DNA from: Oopsacas minuta
Lineage: Eukaryota > Porifera > Hexactinellida > Lyssacinosida > Leucopsacidae
DNA length: 64,000 nucleotides
Assembly (NCBI GenBank): GCA_024704765.1
Contig: JAKMXF010000133.1
Location: 186,001 to 250,000, forward strand
Direction of reading: 5' to 3'
The position numbers and the translations under genes were made by a program. Under the pieces are notes generated by a model, which ran no database searches, had not been told where the DNA came from, and saw nothing but the letters and a program-made list of their open reading frames with translations. This document shows positions 30,520-39,969 of the stretch, piece by piece (the first letter of the stretch is position 1; each line of letters starts with the position of its first letter).

Positions 30520-31776
30520 TTAACAATTCAAAAATTTATTAGCAAGTAGTTGTAAGCATGTGGGTCTTTTCCTGGGGTTCCTGTCTAAACAGCTGATGAG
30601 TACTGGTAACAGAGATTCAGATATATCTTTGGGAAATGATATGACCTCATTAGGATCTGTTATAGCAATCCATTTCTTAATTTTATCGCCTATATGTTGG
30701 AATGGAGTAATGCCATATGCTAGTTTGTAAAGGATACAGCCTAACGACCATACATCAGCTGATTGGGATATTTTACAAACACCTCCTTGGGAGGGGAGAG
30801 AACCGTTCTTAGGGATGGAGAGGATCATTTCAGGAGCCATATAATTGGGTGTTCCCCATCTTCCCTCCCGCTCAAAAGAAGTAGCGTCATTATTAAGTGA
30901 ACAGGCGATACCGAAATCAATTATTTTAAGTTTTGTGTTAACTAATACGAAGTTATTCGGTTTTAAATCCGTGTGGATAATGTCCATCGAGTGGATTGCG
31001 GTAACACCTTTGAGCATATCATGCCAGTATGTTTGTATGTGGTATGTCTCAAATGGTTGATTGTTATTGTCTTTAATAATTCTAGCTAAGTCTAGCTGGC
31101 CACATTCCATAACTATGTACAATTTCTTGTTGATTGGGGAAAATTCAAAATCAAATAGATGGATTACGTGTGAATTATCTCGAAGATTTTGTAAAACCAA
31201 TATTTCATTTTGGTAAGAGTCTAATTGGAGTTGGTCAATATCTTCAAGATTGACAGATTTAAGCGCGTAAAAGCGCCAATTCAGATCTACGACCCGTTGT
31301 ACGGTGCTTGTGGATCCTCTGCCCAGTTCCCCCATGGTGTAGTAAGGCGTGTTATTAACCAAAACAGGCCTCAAGAGGAGCGGCGGCCAGTTAGCTTGCG
31401 AGAGTCCAGCGGGAGCTGTGCTCTCCTTCGCCAGACAGGGGTGAGTTGAAAATAGATTCGGTGTAGCGGATATTTGAGGGGTGAGAGGGAAGGGGTGTCT
31501 GCTAGGGCCTGGGGTGGAATTACAGAGGGGATGTGACATGAGAGACAAGTTAGACTTTGACTTAAGAGAATCGACGGATTCAGAAACAACATTAAAAGTC
31601 TCATTATTACCCTCAGAATTAGGAATATCAGTATTTTCTATGATTTTAGTCTCATCGGAGGATTCATTGATAGAATCTTCAGTAGCTGAATCTTGTAGAG
31701 AGGGGAATTTGTATTTAGAGAGCTGTAGGAAAGACTCTGACTTACTGACGTCAAAATGGACATTTCTATTAAGCAT
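30520..31776 (-). CDS. TTK: TTK/MPS1 spindle-checkpoint kinase, short N-terminus
   Basis: A dual-specificity kinase that drives the spindle assembly checkpoint. Single exon, 418 residues. The kinase domain is at about 145-418: glycine loop GELGRGSTSTV, catalytic K173 (FYALKSVNLED), HTDLKPNNF, IIDFGIA and GTPNYMAPEMI. Family-specific blocks are LDSYQNEI, YIVMECGQLDL, SDVWSLGCILYKLAYGITPF (here SADVWS) and the end DRNPRKRPTCLQLL. The N-terminal 140 residues are Ser-rich and disordered, with no TPR domain as found in vertebrate TTK (857 residues). Upstream in-frame ATGs were not found, so a missed N-terminal exon cannot be excluded but is not needed. Confidence 0.9.
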   Translation of the reverse strand: MLNRNVHFDVSKSESFLQLSKYKFPSLQDSATEDSINESSDETKIIENTDIPNSEGNNETFNVVSESVDSLKSKSNLSLMSHPLCNSTPGPSRHPFPLTPQISATPNLFSTHPCLAKESTAPAGLSQANWPPLLLRPVLVNNTPYYTMGELGRGSTSTVQRVVDLNWRFYALKSVNLEDIDQLQLDSYQNEILVLQNLRDNSHVIHLFDFEFSPINKKLYIVMECGQLDLARIIKDNNNQPFETYHIQTYWHDMLKGVTAIHSMDIIHTDLKPNNFVLVNTKLKIIDFGIACSLNNDATSFEREGRWGTPNYMAPEMILSIPKNGSLPSQGGVCKISQSADVWSLGCILYKLAYGITPFQHIGDKIKKWIAITDPNEVISFPKDISESLLPVLISCLDRNPRKRPTCLQLLANKFLNC

Positions 31777-31898
31777 CTATCATAAAATGAGAGGTATTTA
31801 TATGTCCAATAATCCCCTGGAGTACGTGGACTGCTTGGAGGTTCACGGACGGAAGTCAATAGGATATCAAAAATTTGTATTGAAGTCTATGAGTGGGA

Positions 31899-32037
31899 AA
31901 AGTATGGCAATTGCATGAAAGCAAGGTTGAAACCAATCGGACCGGATATTGAACTGTTTCGGTTGCAACTTTGCATGAAAGTATGACAATTGCATGAGGG
32001 GTCCAAGGATAAATAAGGTTGGGAACCACTACAGGGG
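31899..32037. mobile_element. hAT-like element end and direct repeat
   Basis: On the minus strand the tip reads TAGTGGTTCCCAACCTTATT, similar to hAT/Charlie inverted-repeat tips (CAGTGGTTC-type). The block AAGTATGGCAATTGCATGA is repeated about 79 bp away as AAGTATGACAATTGCATGA. I could not see the opposite tip or an 8-bp target duplication. Confidence 0.4.
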
Positions 32038-32173
32038 ATGTGTCCAGAGGACAAATCACAAGTTTGGTGTCCCTAGGGAGACAATAAAAGGTGACGAAAT
32101 ATATATAAATATTTGTGGAGTCAATAATTAAATGAATGATACAAGCGAGGTTTATTGATTGAAAAGTACAAAC

Positions 32174-33025
32174 TCATAAGAAATGAGTGCAATACAAAAC
32201 AATAACAACAATGGAAATACCAATAACTCCAATAAACAACACACCAGCAACTATACCTAATCTCAAGTTGTTATCATCGCTCTTCTTATCCTCTGTTAGC
32301 GGGTATATACACGGCTGTTGTAATGCTATTGTCAATTGTGTTAAGTCGGATTTGAGAGTGGGGTTATTGGATCTGATGGCTGCTAGATTCGAGTCGAGTT
32401 GTTCTAAGAGGGTGTTTGTATTGTGTTTCCATTTGAGTGCCGATTTTAAACTGACTGTCTGGTAGGTCGCTTCGGCTTCGTGCTCCGGCCCCGATTCGAC
32501 ATCTCCTTCCGCGCTGTCACTGCAGTATGAATCGCCTATTCGTGTCATCAAGGGTTTAGATTTTATCTGTTCGGGGTCGGAGGATGTTAGCCCAGAATCC
32601 GGAGAAGTATGTTTATCCCAGTGGCGAGGACGTTCCAGTGGGTCTGATAATATCCCGTAGGTGGGGACAGGTATCCGAATTTGATTCAAAGAGTAAAAAT
32701 CCTGATTAGCATACAATTTGTTATAACTCTTAAGAACTGACGGGTCTGTACCGAACTTAGCTGCTATACTTGTTAAAGTGTCTCCTGTTCCGATAGGCTC
32801 AGTGATGACTGTGTATTTATGAGAGGAACCACCTGATCTCTTGCTACCCTTTAATCTCCTGGGTCTAACTGCTTCTAATTTTACCTCATCGTCTGAGGCT
32901 GTTAATTCAAATTCCTTTCCTTTATTCACGCCTGTTATGTGTATCTTCCTGCCTTTAAGGTTGTGTACAATTCTTGTCTCTTTGAGTGGTATTAGTGGAA
33001 CTGATTCTTCTCTCCTTCGAGCCAT
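32174..33025 (-). CDS. LysM-domain type II membrane protein (LYSMD3/4-like)
   Basis: A single exon encodes 283 residues. One LysM domain is at about residues 70-118 (GTGDTLTSIAAKFGTDPSVL, then ANQDFYSLNQIRIPV). A Ser-rich acidic linker follows, then a predicted helix at about 190-235. A C-terminal transmembrane segment is at about 256-279 (LGIVAGVLFIGVIGISIVVIV), with four residues after it. The N-terminus is basic. This layout matches vertebrate LYSMD3/LYSMD4, membrane proteins linked to the Golgi with unclear ligands. A signal peptide is absent, so the anchor is C-terminal. Confidence 0.85.
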   Translation of the reverse strand: MARRREESVPLIPLKETRIVHNLKGRKIHITGVNKGKEFELTASDDEVKLEAVRPRRLKGSKRSGGSSHKYTVITEPIGTGDTLTSIAAKFGTDPSVLKSYNKLYANQDFYSLNQIRIPVPTYGILSDPLERPRHWDKHTSPDSGLTSSDPEQIKSKPLMTRIGDSYCSDSAEGDVESGPEHEAEATYQTVSLKSALKWKHNTNTLLEQLDSNLAAIRSNNPTLKSDLTQLTIALQQPCIYPLTEDKKSDDNNLRLGIVAGVLFIGVIGISIVVIVLYCTHFL

Positions 33026-33052
33026 AATATCTCCTAATTACGTGTATAATTA

Positions 33053-33163
33053 CAGTTAACACCCGCTTATATAGAAGTGTGAAATTATACAAATATCAAA
33101 GTAACATATATATGGAATTACTTATCGCCGTCCCTTGAGCTTAGATATAACAGAAGTTGACTG
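33053..33163. mobile_element. MITE family 1 copy
   Basis: It begins CAGTTAACACCCGCTTATAT and ends AGATATAACAGAAGTTGACTG next to TA, with inner CCGTCCCTTGAGCTTAGATA. It lies in the spacer just 5' of the LysM gene. Confidence 0.75.
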
Positions 33164-33303
33164 TAGTAATTGACATAGATTGTGGTAAACAAATCTTGTT
33201 TGTTTGTTTGTTTTAAAAGTTGTGAGGTGACACAATTGATTTATTAATCGAGTTATGAAAACTAACTAAAAGAAATAGAGAATTGACCAATAGGATTATT
33301 AGG

Positions 33304-34584
33304 TTAATAGTGTTGACTCTGTCCATATTTGGACATAAATCTTGACCGTCTCCCTCTCCCACGTCCCCTCGCTCTAGCTGCCCCTCTCCAACCTCCTCTA
33401 CGGAGGTACATTTGTGGTCCAATAGGGACAGGGCGGGACTTGTAGTAAGCCTCATGAGGTAAGTTTGATGATATAGGATAAGATGTGTAATCAACCTCGG
33501 GGGGATGATCATAATAGGTGTTGATCATGTGTTCCTCACTTATGGGGTCGTAAAGTGTCCTCTCTGCCTCTAGGGGGTGCTGAACCGTGTCTGTAGGCGG
33601 ATAATGGTTGAGTAGAGGGGGATCTTCAAAGTAGCGGACGGAATTAGAGGCTGGGGTAAGGATCCGGGGGGAGAGACGTGAATGGACTGGTATATGATCC
33701 TGTAGGGGCTCTGTAAAATACTCAGTCTCTCCTGGATACTGAATAGAGTCAATGGAATCCTCGCTTTGATCATATACTTGTCCTAGTAGTGGTGACGGAT
33801 CTTTAATTAATGGTGAAACAGCTGTTTGACAAAATCCACCTAGTTTGTTTGTTTTCGCATAGTTAAGAGCTTTTGTGAGTGAAGATAGCTTAGCTAGACT
33901 CTGAGAACTTCCAATACCGATAAACTCTAGCCCTATCCCAGGAAGTTTAGTTATCACCTTTGCCATATTTGGTCTTCTTGAGTCTCTACTACCATTTATA
34001 ATCGGAGTTAGTTTAGCTTTTACCAGTTCAGAACGGACAGTATAACTCTTCAATTTTGATTTAGCTCTCTGATGCCTTTTCTTGGTGCTATTCGGTCCAA
34101 AGGATATAATTTCATTTGGGGTAATATTGATCCGCTTAACAGGGATATTCGGAACTGACATTAACTCAGAGAGTCTAGCGGGTACCCTGTCTAACCCCAT
34201 AATAAAGTCAATAACCTTACGAGCACCTATTTTACGCATTTCATCCGCATCCTCTCCACGTAGAGGAAATTTAATATTTATCTCGTTTCCTTCTACCGAA
34301 AAATGACACCTTTTCTCAGTGGAATTCGGTATATCTTCAATATCAGATCGAACCTTAAACCTGGAGCATACCAGAATACCATATGGGTTGTTATCATAAG
34401 TCAGCTGATTCTTAACAGCATTCTTGACAAGATTTAATTTTGGGTTTAGCGAATTATTTACTTTTTCGTTCTGTTTGACTACTCTATCGTGTATACTAGG
34501 CTTTATGACGTGCGGGATCTCTGTAACAGGATCAGATATTTCTTCAGTAGTATCCACAACTACCAATTCTTCCATGTCAGACAT
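33304..34584 (-). CDS. Predicted RNA-binding protein with RG-rich C-terminus
   Basis: A single exon encodes 426 residues. The central part (about residues 170-245) has a basic segment (KKRHQRAKSKLKSY) and then LEFIGIGSSQSLAKLSSLTK, which resembles the C-terminal helix of a double-stranded-RNA-binding domain (G-x-G-x-S...AK..A). The middle is Pro/Tyr/Glu-rich and disordered. The C-terminus is RGGWRGAARARGRGRGRR, a typical RGG/RG box for RNA binding and arginine methylation. I cannot name an orthologue; the dsRBD assignment is weak. Confidence 0.7.
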   Translation of the reverse strand: MSDMEELVVVDTTEEISDPVTEIPHVIKPSIHDRVVKQNEKVNNSLNPKLNLVKNAVKNQLTYDNNPYGILVCSRFKVRSDIEDIPNSTEKRCHFSVEGNEINIKFPLRGEDADEMRKIGARKVIDFIMGLDRVPARLSELMSVPNIPVKRINITPNEIISFGPNSTKKRHQRAKSKLKSYTVRSELVKAKLTPIINGSRDSRRPNMAKVITKLPGIGLEFIGIGSSQSLAKLSSLTKALNYAKTNKLGGFCQTAVSPLIKDPSPLLGQVYDQSEDSIDSIQYPGETEYFTEPLQDHIPVHSRLSPRILTPASNSVRYFEDPPLLNHYPPTDTVQHPLEAERTLYDPISEEHMINTYYDHPPEVDYTSYPISSNLPHEAYYKSRPVPIGPQMYLRRGGWRGAARARGRGRGRRSRFMSKYGQSQHY

Positions 34585-35335
34585 TCTGTATCAGAAACAA
34601 GCTAATAATAAACAGGAAGTGTAATATAGGGAAATATTGGTACTCACAAATCAGTCAACTCCAGTTAGAACGAAGTGAAAACGGTGATTTTGTTATAAGG
34701 AGAATTTACTGTACGGATTAAGAGTTTATACCGAAATTCTTGGTGTTTATGAGCTGTGTCAGATCAAGTGGGGTTCGGTGTCGGGACAATATTTTCAGAC
34801 CAAGTCTACAGAAAAGGGTGCACTCACAGGGCAAAAGAGATTCGAGTAGCCGGCGAACTTTCGTGCTATTCAATTGTAAAAATAATATACTTGACAGCGC
34901 ATCACAACCTCATGTGGACCCCATAGATGTCCACATGACCTCAAAAATTGTATTGCAGCCTATGGGAAGGTGTCAACGAGTAAAATGGGTTGCACTGACT
35001 TGTAATATTCAAAATTGGTTGAAAGGAATTCCAATTGGAACAATCTCAGAAATATTTGCATCAATCACACAAATCAGCCGAAAGATGGTTAATATTCATC
35101 ACAGATTAATATCGCTATAGCAACTTAAACTATGTGAAGACACATTTATATAAAGCAATGTGGGTTTATAATATGGCATGAGAGTGTTAAACTAGTCTGA
35201 CAAAAGGCGGTACAATTCAATTTTATGGGACGTAAACACAGAATGACAACTTCGTATAAATGCTTAACAAACAAACAACAAAGAAAAGTAGACAATATGG
35301 AATATAAGTGATAGGTGTGAAAGAATAATATGTGA
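34585..35335. other. Gene-poor spacer
   Basis: The only sizeable open frame is 126 residues on the plus strand (34740-35120) beginning at a TTG. It has no recognised domain and I do not annotate it. No repeats of the window's MITE families are seen. Confidence 0.5.
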
Positions 35336-35941
35336 TTAACTATAAGCCGTTTTGGATGCTTTCAGTTCTGGCAGCACGACTTGTCTGTTTTTCAAAAACT
35401 TACTCATCCAATCTTTGACCTCATAGTTATGAGCTAAGACGATCTGAATAAGCAATATAAGAAAAATGCTAATGATCACTGTACTATAATATTCGTATAA
35501 CAGCCCCTTAAAACAGGCGAGAAAATTATAATTATCTACAAGAGGTGAATTGGTCTCAGTTATAGCTGATGGACATTTGGTTAGTGAGTACTCAATAGTT
35601 TTGCCATCCTCAAGATCCTGTAAGCATATCAAATCTAAATCGAAGTCAGAATCAGTGAAATGTCGAATTGTTATTGTTCCGGTAAGGATCATAGAATTAT
35701 TCTCATCTGGGAAATCAAACCCATCAAAGCGAATTCCAAGTACGCTCAATGAATCTCCAAACTCGAAAAGTTTATCACTTTTACCCGCTTTCAATTGGGG
35801 AATAGTCTTGGCAAACCTTGTTCCTGTGGGTGCAGTTAAGAGACAAAAAACTGACGCAATATTCTTGTTCAAAGGAGTAATTTCAAAATGACCCATGATA
35901 ATAATTAGGTTTGTAGAAAACACAATTGTCAGAAGTTTCAT
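35336..35941 (-). CDS. Type I membrane protein of local family, member 1
   Basis: A 201-residue product from one exon. Signal-like N-terminus (MKLLTIVFSTNLIIIMG), then a domain of about 110 residues shared with the genes at 36282 and 38520: C33 in SVFCLL, TIPQLKAGKSDKLFEFGD, RFDGFDFPDENNSMILTG, TITIRHFTDSDFDLDLIC (C106). The Cys pair is 73 residues apart and the DSDFDLDLIC block recalls the D-x-G-x-Y-x-C end of Ig V domains. A transmembrane helix is at about 154-171 and a short basic tail follows. Function unknown; probably a cell-surface receptor or adhesion protein. Confidence 0.75.
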   Translation of the reverse strand: MKLLTIVFSTNLIIIMGHFEITPLNKNIASVFCLLTAPTGTRFAKTIPQLKAGKSDKLFEFGDSLSVLGIRFDGFDFPDENNSMILTGTITIRHFTDSDFDLDLICLQDLEDGKTIEYSLTKCPSAITETNSPLVDNYNFLACFKGLLYEYYSTVIISIFLILLIQIVLAHNYEVKDWMSKFLKNRQVVLPELKASKTAYS

Positions 35942-36281
35942 TGATAGTTTAGGCTAAATATTATAAGCAAAAGGTGTATATAACAAATATTTGACCTTCA
36001 TTCGTTTTAACATGTTAAGAGTACAGTCAAACTTGTCTATAACAGGGACAAAGAGATGGTGACTGTTATAAAGAGGCCATGGTAATGTGAAATCGGAGGG
36101 TACTGCTCTTAGCAGGTGACCGATAATTATACTTTGGTAGCAGTTAAACAGATTTGACTGTAAAGCATGTTGTTACCATAAACAATTAAATGTAAACAAA
36201 AGAATAATTCTTGCAAACAAACAAAAATAAGAGTGCATGTAAACTTGTGTTCAGAAATAAGTGATCCTAACAGAGCGTCTT

Positions 36282-36983
36282 TTAATATAAATTTTCCTCG
36301 TTTGAAGATGGCTGTGCCTTTTCCTCGGTGGCTCGCTTATCAGTGGTATTAGCTGAGGGAATATAAGTAAATGCCTTAAACCGTTGGAGTATCTGACTTA
36401 AATGCTTATACAGAAATATACAAATGAGAATAGGTTTAGGCACGACAAAAAGTAGAATAAAGATAGTAGCAATGAAGGTAACCACAATGGTAGTAACAAT
36501 GGTAGTAACTAAAACTGTGCCGTTGTCGCATTGAAGAGTAGTAGTAGGAGGTGGAGGTGTCGTTACAGGATGAGTGGGAGAGCTACTTAGAGTGCTATAT
36601 TTAGAATCGAGTGTTAGTGGTAATTGTATTAAGGTATCGTTATTGAGGATTTGTTGACAAATTAGACCTAGTTCAAGATCAGAACTTGAGTAGTCCCTAA
36701 TCGTTAACATCCCAATTAATTCCATAGCATTGTGCTCGTCTGGAGTATGAAACCCGTTAAAACGATCTCCTATTTCTGGTCGGGCATTTGTAAATTGGAA
36801 AATTTTCCCATTCTTTCCAATTTTAAGTTCAGGTATAGTTTTAGCGAAGGATACGTCATCTTGTCCTGTGAGTAGACAAAATGCTGTAGCAATTTCGTTC
36901 TCCTGGAGGGTGAGGGTAAATTCAGACCCAGATGCAATTGTGTAAAATAAAAATGTAAAAAAGGTGAAAACTCTCAAGAACAT
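36282..36983 (-). CDS. Type I membrane protein of local family, member 2
   Basis: A 233-residue single-exon product. Signal peptide (MFLRVFTFFTFLFYTIASGS), then the shared domain: TAFCLLTGQ, FAKTIPELKIGKNGKIFQF, IGDRFNGFHTPDEHNAMEL, LTIRDYSSSDLELGLIC. A Pro/Thr stalk (THPVTTPPPPTTT) follows, then a transmembrane helix (about 160-183) and a tail of about 45 residues with KR-rich and Ser/Glu-rich parts. The stalk and tail differ from members 1 and 3 while the ectodomain is conserved, which fits separate ligand or signalling roles. Confidence 0.75.
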   Translation of the reverse strand: MFLRVFTFFTFLFYTIASGSEFTLTLQENEIATAFCLLTGQDDVSFAKTIPELKIGKNGKIFQFTNARPEIGDRFNGFHTPDEHNAMELIGMLTIRDYSSSDLELGLICQQILNNDTLIQLPLTLDSKYSTLSSSPTHPVTTPPPPTTTLQCDNGTVLVTTIVTTIVVTFIATIFILLFVVPKPILICIFLYKHLSQILQRFKAFTYIPSANTTDKRATEEKAQPSSNEENLY

Positions 36984-37640
36984 TGTTGTTGTTATTGTTG
37001 TTGTTCTTGCGCATCTAAAAAGCTAAAAATAACTAGATTGTATTTGAATAATTTTACTGTTCTGGTTACAGTATAGTATAGTGGCACAGTTCTAAAATGG
37101 TTGACTTTCTTAGTTGGTAGGTGTATATAAATGTGTTAGCTCTCCTGTTTACACCTTTGGAGATTAAGACTAGATTTCTAGTCGGGTGATTCAAGCACCT
37201 AATGGGATCATGGGAGGTGAGTACCAGGGCCAGCACGATTATTTCAATTTTGAGCGGAACGATTGGATTTACAATACCAAATGCATGCATTGGTTTCCAA
37301 TATTTGAATATTATTCATATAATACTCGATAATAGCCATTTGAATAGGAAAATCCCCCTAGATATGAACCAAATCCGGTGGTATGCCAAGAGGATGGTAA
37401 TTTGGCTCAGTTAACCCATAAACACAGAATAATAATGAATAACTTAGTCTACAGTCAATATAATTACAATATGTATACAAAAAATATAAATCTATGAAAG
37501 TGTTAAAGACAGCTGTTCCATTGAGTAGGAGAAATTAAGTGACCGTTTAGCTTTTATAAAGATGAGTTTTACAAACATAAACTAATATTTATATTAGCTA
37601 ATATAGTGACCTATGGTTGCAGATTTTATTATCCAGGACC

Positions 37641-38084
37641 TTAGTTCGAAACCTGCTGCACAATTGGTTCCGTGCAATCCGACAATTGGTTCAAGGGAGC
37701 TTGTTGAACAATTGGTTCGGTGGAGTCCTCAGCTTCAGGGAGATCTAATACCAGTTCAGACAGAGCAGAGTGATAAGATTCTGGACTGTCGGGTATAGGG
37801 GAATGCTCAGTGCCATCATCTCCCTCCATATGATACGCACAAGCGTCTGGAGCTGGCTCTCCTACACTTGAAATATCATTCGATTGCATGGTACCCTTCA
37901 TACAACATATACATATGCACTTTGTGCAAATTTTCCTTATCAGCTTACGATAATTCAGAATACATCCGAAAATGAGTACAATTCCTGAAAAAGCTCCGAC
38001 CCAAGTGCCAATCACACCCAGGTATACAGTAGAATTGGTATATGTACTATTGCCATCCGGAATAGCTATAGCTACTGATAGCAT
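37641..38084 (-). CDS. Short membrane protein within the receptor cluster
   Basis: A 147-residue open frame with an N-terminal segment of about 20 residues bearing N-glycosylation sequons (NSTYTNST), one transmembrane helix (about 22-44, GVIGTWVGAFSGIVLIFGCI), a Cys-rich juxtamembrane stretch (CTKCICICCMKG) suited to palmitoylation, and an acidic tail with two copies of TEPIVQQ. It lacks the ectodomain of its neighbours but shares their size, strand and layout, so it may be a truncated relative or a gene whose ectodomain exon I could not find. An upstream exon is not visible in 38085-38500. Confidence 0.5.
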   Translation of the reverse strand: MLSVAIAIPDGNSTYTNSTVYLGVIGTWVGAFSGIVLIFGCILNYRKLIRKICTKCICICCMKGTMQSNDISSVGEPAPDACAYHMEGDDGTEHSPIPDSPESYHSALSELVLDLPEAEDSTEPIVQQAPLNQLSDCTEPIVQQVSN

Positions 38085-38519
38085 TTTCTCACAAACTTGA
38101 AAACTGCTAATATCTCTAATTTCCTAATTCATTGTGATATTTACAAACAAACAAGATTAAAATATGAATAAATAATACACACACACACAAGAGACGAGTT
38201 AGTGAGAATGAAACTTAACTTGTATGTTACTGACCTAATAGGTTTTGGGTGGCACAATGAATTGAGGTATATTGAGGGCAGATGGGCCGAATGGATTATG
38301 GATAATGGAATTAATGGATTCCGGATGGATTCGGGCTCTCTAAAGTTAAAAGGAATCCATCAGATCCTTGAAATTTATGGATTTTATGGATCTGATTTAT
38401 GTTCGTGTGGGAAATGTATTTTCCTTTAAAAATTATTAATAAATATTATTATTTATCTTCCTACACACAAAATTAATACAAAAATAAAGACAATAAGTGA
38501 AAAGGTTCTGATCTTACTC

Positions 38520-39371
38520 CTACTCAGGCTTGTCTTTACCGGGGGCTCCTACCCTGGTAATCCTGTGCTCAGTGGACTCTTCTTCTGTATCTATTGGTAT
38601 CACACACGAATCAGGAGAAGCCTTCTCGTCCTTTGGTACTTGATAAGGGGCATTCTTGCGGTCTGGCAAATCCTCTACCTCGATGTTTATTGTATGGGCT
38701 GACGCGGGTGAGACATTTGGACAAATAGTCTCGGACTCACTTAGAAGGGTAATTGAGTTTGTAGGACTGATATTATTATTGTTTGTTGTACACCAAAAGA
38801 TAGTTCTGCTAATTTTATTCTTTGCAAGTAGTGATAAAGTTCGAATTTCTTTTTGGAAAATTATAAAACTCAGAATTATTATAGTTAAAACTATTAATTG
38901 GGGCAGAGTAGAGATGAAATATTCTAGTCCTGTCAGACAATTAGATGCAACTGTTCTACCTGTACTATCTGTAGTACAGGTAGTTGAATGGTTAGTTTCC
39001 TTTGTTAAAGGATACTGAATAATTTTATCGTCGTTGAGATATTGGAAGCAGAATAGCTCAGGGGCTAGATCAGTATCGTTATATCCTCGAATTGTTATAG
39101 TCCCGATTAAAATCTTTGAATTAGCAACATCGGGAAAATGGTCCCCATGAAAGCGATCACCAAATTCACCCCTAACTTTAGCAAATTCAAATCTTCGTCC
39201 TTCATTACCCAATCTAAGTTCTGGGGTAGTTGATGAGAATTTCTTCCCTATCGGAGCTCTTAACTGACAACGAGCAAAGGCAATGCCTTCTCCCTCAGAT
39301 GTGTATAAGGTAAAATCACCCCCAACTGTTGAAAATAACGTAATAAGGAACAGAATTAGTAGTAGACCCAT
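38520..39371 (-). CDS. Type I membrane protein of local family, member 3
   Basis: It has 283 residues from the ATG at 39371. Signal peptide (MGLLLILFLITLFSTVGG), then the shared ectodomain: FARCQLRAPIGKKF, TTPELRLGNEGRRFEFAK, FGDRFHGDHFPDVANSKIL, TITIRGYNDTDLAPELFC. The transmembrane helix is at about 158-176. The tail of about 105 residues is acidic, Ser/Thr/Pro-rich and includes possible phosphosites but no ITAM or ITIM that I can see. A perfect hairpin lies 30 bp 5' of the ATG. Function unknown. Confidence 0.75.
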   Translation of the reverse strand: MGLLLILFLITLFSTVGGDFTLYTSEGEGIAFARCQLRAPIGKKFSSTTPELRLGNEGRRFEFAKVRGEFGDRFHGDHFPDVANSKILIGTITIRGYNDTDLAPELFCFQYLNDDKIIQYPLTKETNHSTTCTTDSTGRTVASNCLTGLEYFISTLPQLIVLTIIILSFIIFQKEIRTLSLLAKNKISRTIFWCTTNNNNISPTNSITLLSESETICPNVSPASAHTINIEVEDLPDRKNAPYQVPKDEKASPDSCVIPIDTEEESTEHRITRVGAPGKDKPE

Positions 39372-39400
39372 TTTTTGTAAGATCAATAAATCTACTATTC

Positions 39401-39461
39401 AATTTATATGCGAACACTTACACGTTTTCAATGAAAACGTGTAAGTGTTCGCATATAAATT
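39401..39461. repeat. Perfect 29-bp inverted repeat with 3-nt loop
   Basis: The arms 39401-39429 and 39433-39461 are exact reverse complements around AAT. They lie in the presumed 5' UTR or promoter of the member-3 gene. No mismatch and a tiny loop make cruciform or stem-loop formation strong. Confidence 0.95.
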
Positions 39462-39529
39462 ACGTAATTAACTAATTATATCTCAAAAATATATACGCAA
39501 ACTATGCAATTTATCCATCTACGTATATT

Positions 39530-39690
39530 CTCACCTTTAGCGATAAGTATAAAGAATAATGAAAAGTTAATGCTAACACTTAAGTATAGCTAAGTTTAGA
39601 ATCCGGAATGAAAACTAAGAATATTCGTGAATTCTTAGAAATACGCTTAGAAATAAGTTAAGAGTTATTCTTAGAATTTTAGTAAATAAG
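39530..39690. mobile_element. Harbinger-like MITE remnant
   Basis: On the minus strand the end reads GGGCCTTATTTACTAAAATT and continues with many CTTAGAA/TTCTAAG words in both orientations. That pattern is seen in PIF/Harbinger-type MITEs of animals. Next to it (39691-39726) are three copies of TGGAATTTAC. No coding sequence in 39462-39969. Confidence 0.4.
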
Positions 39691-39969
39691 GCCCCTGGAA
39701 TTTACTGGAATTTACTGGAATTTCCTAAATAGAATGTATCAGTTATGATGCATTATATTTTTCATCTCGTCCAGAAACATCGAGCTAGCGGGACCTCGCC
39801 CCATGATACGACACTACCAGCAACAGCGAATGAATCCAAGAATAGTATTAAGAGTTTTGTATAATTTAATATATTTTAGTTATCAAAATGGGGAACTCTT
39901 ATCGTACTAGCAAAATACATTAGTATATACTATGGTTAAATGTGTGTAGATTATATATATGAGATTACA

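Noticed and set aside
34740-35120. 126-residue plus-strand open frame with mixed composition
   Set aside because: It starts at TTG (first ATG a few codons later) and I recognise no domain or homologue; there is no sign of splice-joined neighbours.
38202-38429. 75-residue plus-strand frame with repeated GGATT/ATGGAT words
   Set aside because: It starts at GTG, and the repeated ATGGATT words explain the open frame. No transmembrane or signal pattern like the receptor family.
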